DNA of 28,576 nt from JANQIV01 sp050117315. Its GTDB lineage: Bacteria; Bacteroidota; Ignavibacteria; Ignavibacteriales; Melioribacteraceae. The stretch lies in contig JASFMY010000089.1 of NCBI GenBank assembly GCA_050117315.1, forward strand, positions 1-28,576, in the 5' to 3' direction. Under the pieces are notes generated by a model. It searched no databases. It had not been told where the DNA came from and was given only the letters and a program-made list of their open reading frames with translations. A program made the translations under genes and the position numbers. This document shows, in pieces, positions 26,410-28,576 of the stretch. Numbering within the stretch: position 1 is the stretch's first letter; every line of letters starts with the position of its first letter.

Positions 26410-27567
26410 AAAATATTTTATCCCCTGTTACTCGTTTTGTCTTGTTTATATTTCACAAACAACGCCAACGGACAGATCCCGGAAGAATCAAGATCGGCGA
26501 CAACAAACATTAGCCCAAATGAGTATCCATGCATACTCCCTGATCTTAGAGTAGTATTTAAGGTGAATGCACCGGATGCAGGCAAAGTCCAGATAGACCT
26601 GGGAAAGATGTATAACATGCAGAAGGATGAAGACGGTAATTGGAAAGTAACCACTGAACCGCAGGAGCCCGGCTTCCATTATTACTCGCTCGTAATTGAC
26701 GGAGTTAAAGTTGCTGATCCTGCAAGCGAATCTTTCTATGGAATGGGCAGAATGGCGAGCGGTATTGATATCCCGGACGATGGAGTTGAGTTTTATTCAA
26801 TAAAGGACGTGCCTCACGGTGATATAAGATCAAGGTTATATTTTTCAAATACCACTCAAACTTGGAGAACCTTAAATATTTATGCTCCTCCTGGTTATGA
26901 TAAAAATATTAACGGCAGTTATCCTGTCCTTTATATACAGCACGGCGGCGGCGAAGATGAAAGTGGTTGGGCGGTTCAGGGAAAAACGAATATTATACTC
27001 GATAACCTTATTGCCGAAGGTAAAGCTGTACCTATGATTATAGTTATACCTAACGGTAACGTATCAAAACCCGGAGTAACTGCTTTTGGTTATACAAAAG
27101 AAGCTATGCAGGCTTTCAAGGATGAACTTTTCGAAAACGTTATTCCATTTGTTGAAAGCAACTACAGGATAAAAACAGGTGCTGCAAATAGGGCCCTTGC
27201 CGGATTATCAATGGGCGGCGGACAAACTTTCTATACCGGACTCGGCAATACCGATATGTTTTCAAGTTTGGGCGTATTCAGCTCCGGAATTTTCGGCGGC
27301 ATTGGTAATTTGCCGGCCGATGCGCTTAATCCGGAAACAATAGTATCAGGTATTTTAAACTCGCAGGAAACATTTAATAATAAAATGAAGGTTTTTTATA
27401 TCTCCGTGGGCGAGCAAGACCCAAGGATAGAACCTACTAAAAAATTTGTAGAGACTATGAAAGGCAAAGGATTGAAGGTGGAATTTGCATCGTTTCCCGG
27501 AGGTCATGAATGGCAGTGCTGGCGGCGAAGCTTGCATAAATTTACTCAACTATTATTTAAAAACTAA
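26401..27567 (+). CDS. CE1-type esterase with N-terminal CBM48-like domain (TTG start)
   Basis: A 388-residue secreted esterase with a signal peptide (1 to about 24, 'NANGQ'), a CBM48/E-set-like domain (about 42-128, 'VVFKVNAPDAGKVQIDL') and a CE1-type esterase domain (about 138-388). The triad is Ser270 in 'GLSMGG', Asp340 in 'GEQDPR' and His369 in 'GGHEWQCW'. It is a close relative of the second half of the preceding gene, sharing 'DPASE-FYGMGRMASGI'. Predicted role is removal of feruloyl or acetyl esters from hemicellulose. Translation most likely begins at TTG, which usually lowers expression. The next gene begins 10 bases after its stop. Confidence 0.86.
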   Translation: MKRKIFYPLLLVLSCLYFTNNANGQIPEESRSATTNISPNEYPCILPDLRVVFKVNAPDAGKVQIDLGKMYNMQKDEDGNWKVTTEPQEPGFHYYSLVIDGVKVADPASESFYGMGRMASGIDIPDDGVEFYSIKDVPHGDIRSRLYFSNTTQTWRTLNIYAPPGYDKNINGSYPVLYIQHGGGEDESGWAVQGKTNIILDNLIAEGKAVPMIIVIPNGNVSKPGVTAFGYTKEAMQAFKDELFENVIPFVESNYRIKTGAANRALAGLSMGGGQTFYTGLGNTDMFSSLGVFSSGIFGGIGNLPADALNPETIVSGILNSQETFNNKMKVFYISVGEQDPRIEPTKKFVETMKGKGLKVEFASFPGGHEWQCWRRSLHKFTQLLFKN

Positions 27568-27572
27568 AGGAG
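27566..27572 (+). promoter_or_regulatory. Ribosome binding site AAAGGAG fixing the last esterase start
   Basis: AAAGGAG straddles the stop codon of the previous gene, 5 bases before the ATG at 27578. It excludes an in-frame ATG at 27485 that lies inside the preceding gene and would give no signal peptide at the N-terminus. Confidence 0.7.
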
Positions 27573-27577
27573 AAAAA

Positions 27578-28342
27578 ATGAAACAGCGTTTAGTTTATTT
27601 ATTAATATTATTGACTTTTTCCGGCTCATTGTGTTTGGCACAGACAGACCAACAAACAATTCAAGAAGACTTCAAACCAGCTGATACGAATCAATCAGGT
27701 AAAAAATACCCTCAGGTTAATTCCGAAGGCAGAGTGCGTGCAAGTATATCAGCGCCGGAAGCACATAAAGTTCAGCTCGATATTGGCGCAGTAAAATATG
27801 ATCTGGTCAAGAACGAGAATGGTGTATGGACCGGAGAATCTGCCCCACAGGATGAGGGATTCCATTATTACCAACTTTGGGTTGACGGCGCTGCAGTTCC
27901 TGATCCCGGCAGCATGTATTTTTACGGCGCAGGCCGATGGGGAAGCGGTATAGAGATTCCTGCCAAAGATCAGGATTTCTATGAGCTGAAGAATGTACCT
28001 CACGGTCAAATACGTGAGCAGATGTATTTCTCCCAAAGCAACAACAGCATTAGACGCTGTTTTGTTTACACGCCACCCGATTATGATAAAGATACTGAGA
28101 AACGTTACCCAGTTCTTTACTTGCAACACGGCGGCGGCGAAGATGAAACCGGCTGGCCCAATCAAGGCAGAACCAATCTTATAATGGATAATTTGATTGC
28201 CGAAGGAAAAGCCAAACAATTTATAATTGTAATGGATAACGGTACATGGCGTATGACGGAACAGTCACGCCCGCCGCGTCAAGGTGAACGCCCTGCCGGC
28301 ACATGGCCGCCGGACGGATGGATTCAAGAAAACCCTTCTTGA
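27578..28342 (+). CDS. CE1-type esterase, frameshifted before the catalytic serine
   Basis: The N-terminal 254 residues of a third CBM48-CE1 esterase. It has a signal peptide (1 to about 21, 'LCLAQ'), a CBM48-like domain (about 45-130, 'PEAHKVQLDIG', 'GFHYYQL') and the start of the esterase domain ('RYPVLYLQHGGGEDETGW', 'FIIVMDNG'). The frame then stops at TGA 28340-28342, well short of the family's usual 380 or so residues and before the nucleophile elbow. The missing part continues in the frame one base later (see 28329-28576). A single extra A in the AAAA run at 28329-28332 would explain this, because removing it joins the two parts as 'GWIQETLLEDIIPMID'. The gene could be inactive, carry a sequencing error, or recode. 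The start is secured by AAAGGAG. Confidence 0.8.
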   Translation: MKQRLVYLLILLTFSGSLCLAQTDQQTIQEDFKPADTNQSGKKYPQVNSEGRVRASISAPEAHKVQLDIGAVKYDLVKNENGVWTGESAPQDEGFHYYQLWVDGAAVPDPGSMYFYGAGRWGSGIEIPAKDQDFYELKNVPHGQIREQMYFSQSNNSIRRCFVYTPPDYDKDTEKRYPVLYLQHGGGEDETGWPNQGRTNLIMDNLIAEGKAKQFIIVMDNGTWRMTEQSRPPRQGERPAGTWPPDGWIQENPS

Positions 28343-28576
28343 GGATATCATCCCTATGATAGATTCCAATTATCGCACCCTTGCAGATCAACCTAACAGG
28401 GCTATGGCCGGTTTATCCATGGGAGGTATGCAGACACGGATAATTACATTAGCCAATCCAGATGTCTTCTCACATGTCGGTATGTTTAGCGGCGGCAGTA
28501 TCAATATGGACGATATAAACAATGCACCTGGTTTTAAAGAGAAAGTTAAACTCTTGTTCATAAGTTACGGAAGCAG
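28329..28576 (+). pseudogene. Out-of-frame catalytic half of the last CE1 esterase (cut by window end)
   Basis: Reading from about 28329 in the frame one base after that of 27578-28342 gives 'TLLEDIIPMIDSNYRT', 'NRAMAGLSMGGMQ' with the catalytic serine, 'VFSHVGMFSGGS' and 'VKLLFISYGS' up to the window edge. This is the exact continuation expected of the CE1 domain. No independent start or ribosome binding site is seen. It should be read with 27578-28342 as one interrupted gene; the catalytic Asp and His lie beyond the window. Confidence 0.78.

Noticed and set aside
27749..28219. 156-codon open frame on the - strand
   Set aside because: Fully antisense to the CBM48-CE1 esterase and without a recognisable domain or start context; a shadow of the + strand codon pattern.
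1..28576. tRNA, rRNA, CRISPR array, insertion sequence or integrase
   Set aside because: No cloverleaf-like segment, regular spaced repeat, transposase motif or terminal inverted repeat was seen; the gene order is explained by a metabolic locus with local duplications.

Overview
The window is a dense, single-direction block of secreted carbohydrate-active enzymes. Eighteen genes all lie on the + strand, most gaps are under 130 bases, and nearly every product starts with a signal peptide or lipobox. The DNA is AT-rich. The protein at 16753-17895 ends in a type IX secretion (T9SS) sorting domain of the 'QNYPNPFNPST' form, which is typical of Ignavibacteria, Calditrichota and related members of the Fibrobacteres-Chlorobi-Bacteroidetes group. 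I infer a hemicellulose-degrading bacterium of that group, possibly Ignavibacteria; no marker gene in the window fixes the taxonomy.

Layout. 1-8016: a GH3 beta-xylosidase-type enzyme (5' end cut by the window), two closely related GH43-like proteins flanking a CE1-type esterase, and a CE7-type acetyl xylan esterase. 8142-10798: a carboxylesterase-B lipoprotein followed after 11 bases by a TAXI-type solute-binding protein with unusual paired cysteines. 10837-21001: GH31 alpha-xylosidase type, GH43-CBM6, GH97, a CBM9-like T9SS cargo, GH51 arabinofuranosidase and a DUF1593/Sde182-like protein. 21002-21292 is the longest non-coding gap and has a promoter-like site overlapped by a palindrome. 21293-24188: a membrane-anchored SGNH hydrolase with TPRs and an HTH-like N-tail, then a BD-FAE-type esterase. 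24306-28576: a run of CE1-type esterases (one tandem two-domain protein, one single, and one interrupted by a frameshift and cut by the window end).

How the genes fit together (inference). The activities cover beta-xylose (GH3), arabinose side chains (GH43, GH51), alpha-xylose (GH31), alpha-galactose or alpha-glucose (GH97), and acetyl or feruloyl esters (CE1, CE7, BD-FAE, SGNH, carboxylesterase B). The likely target is a heavily esterified, branched arabinoxylan or mixed hemicellulose. No SusC/SusD pair, endo-xylanase, sugar permease or cytoplasmic transcription factor is visible. The locus therefore looks like an oligosaccharide-trimming and de-esterifying module, with capture, uptake and regulation encoded elsewhere.

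Most notable points: the TAXI-type binding protein with no permease beside it; the esterase expansion ending in a frameshifted copy; the SGNH protein with a predicted cytoplasmic HTH-like tail; and two intergenic elements, namely interlocked inverted repeats before the first GH43 and a palindrome over a promoter-like site.
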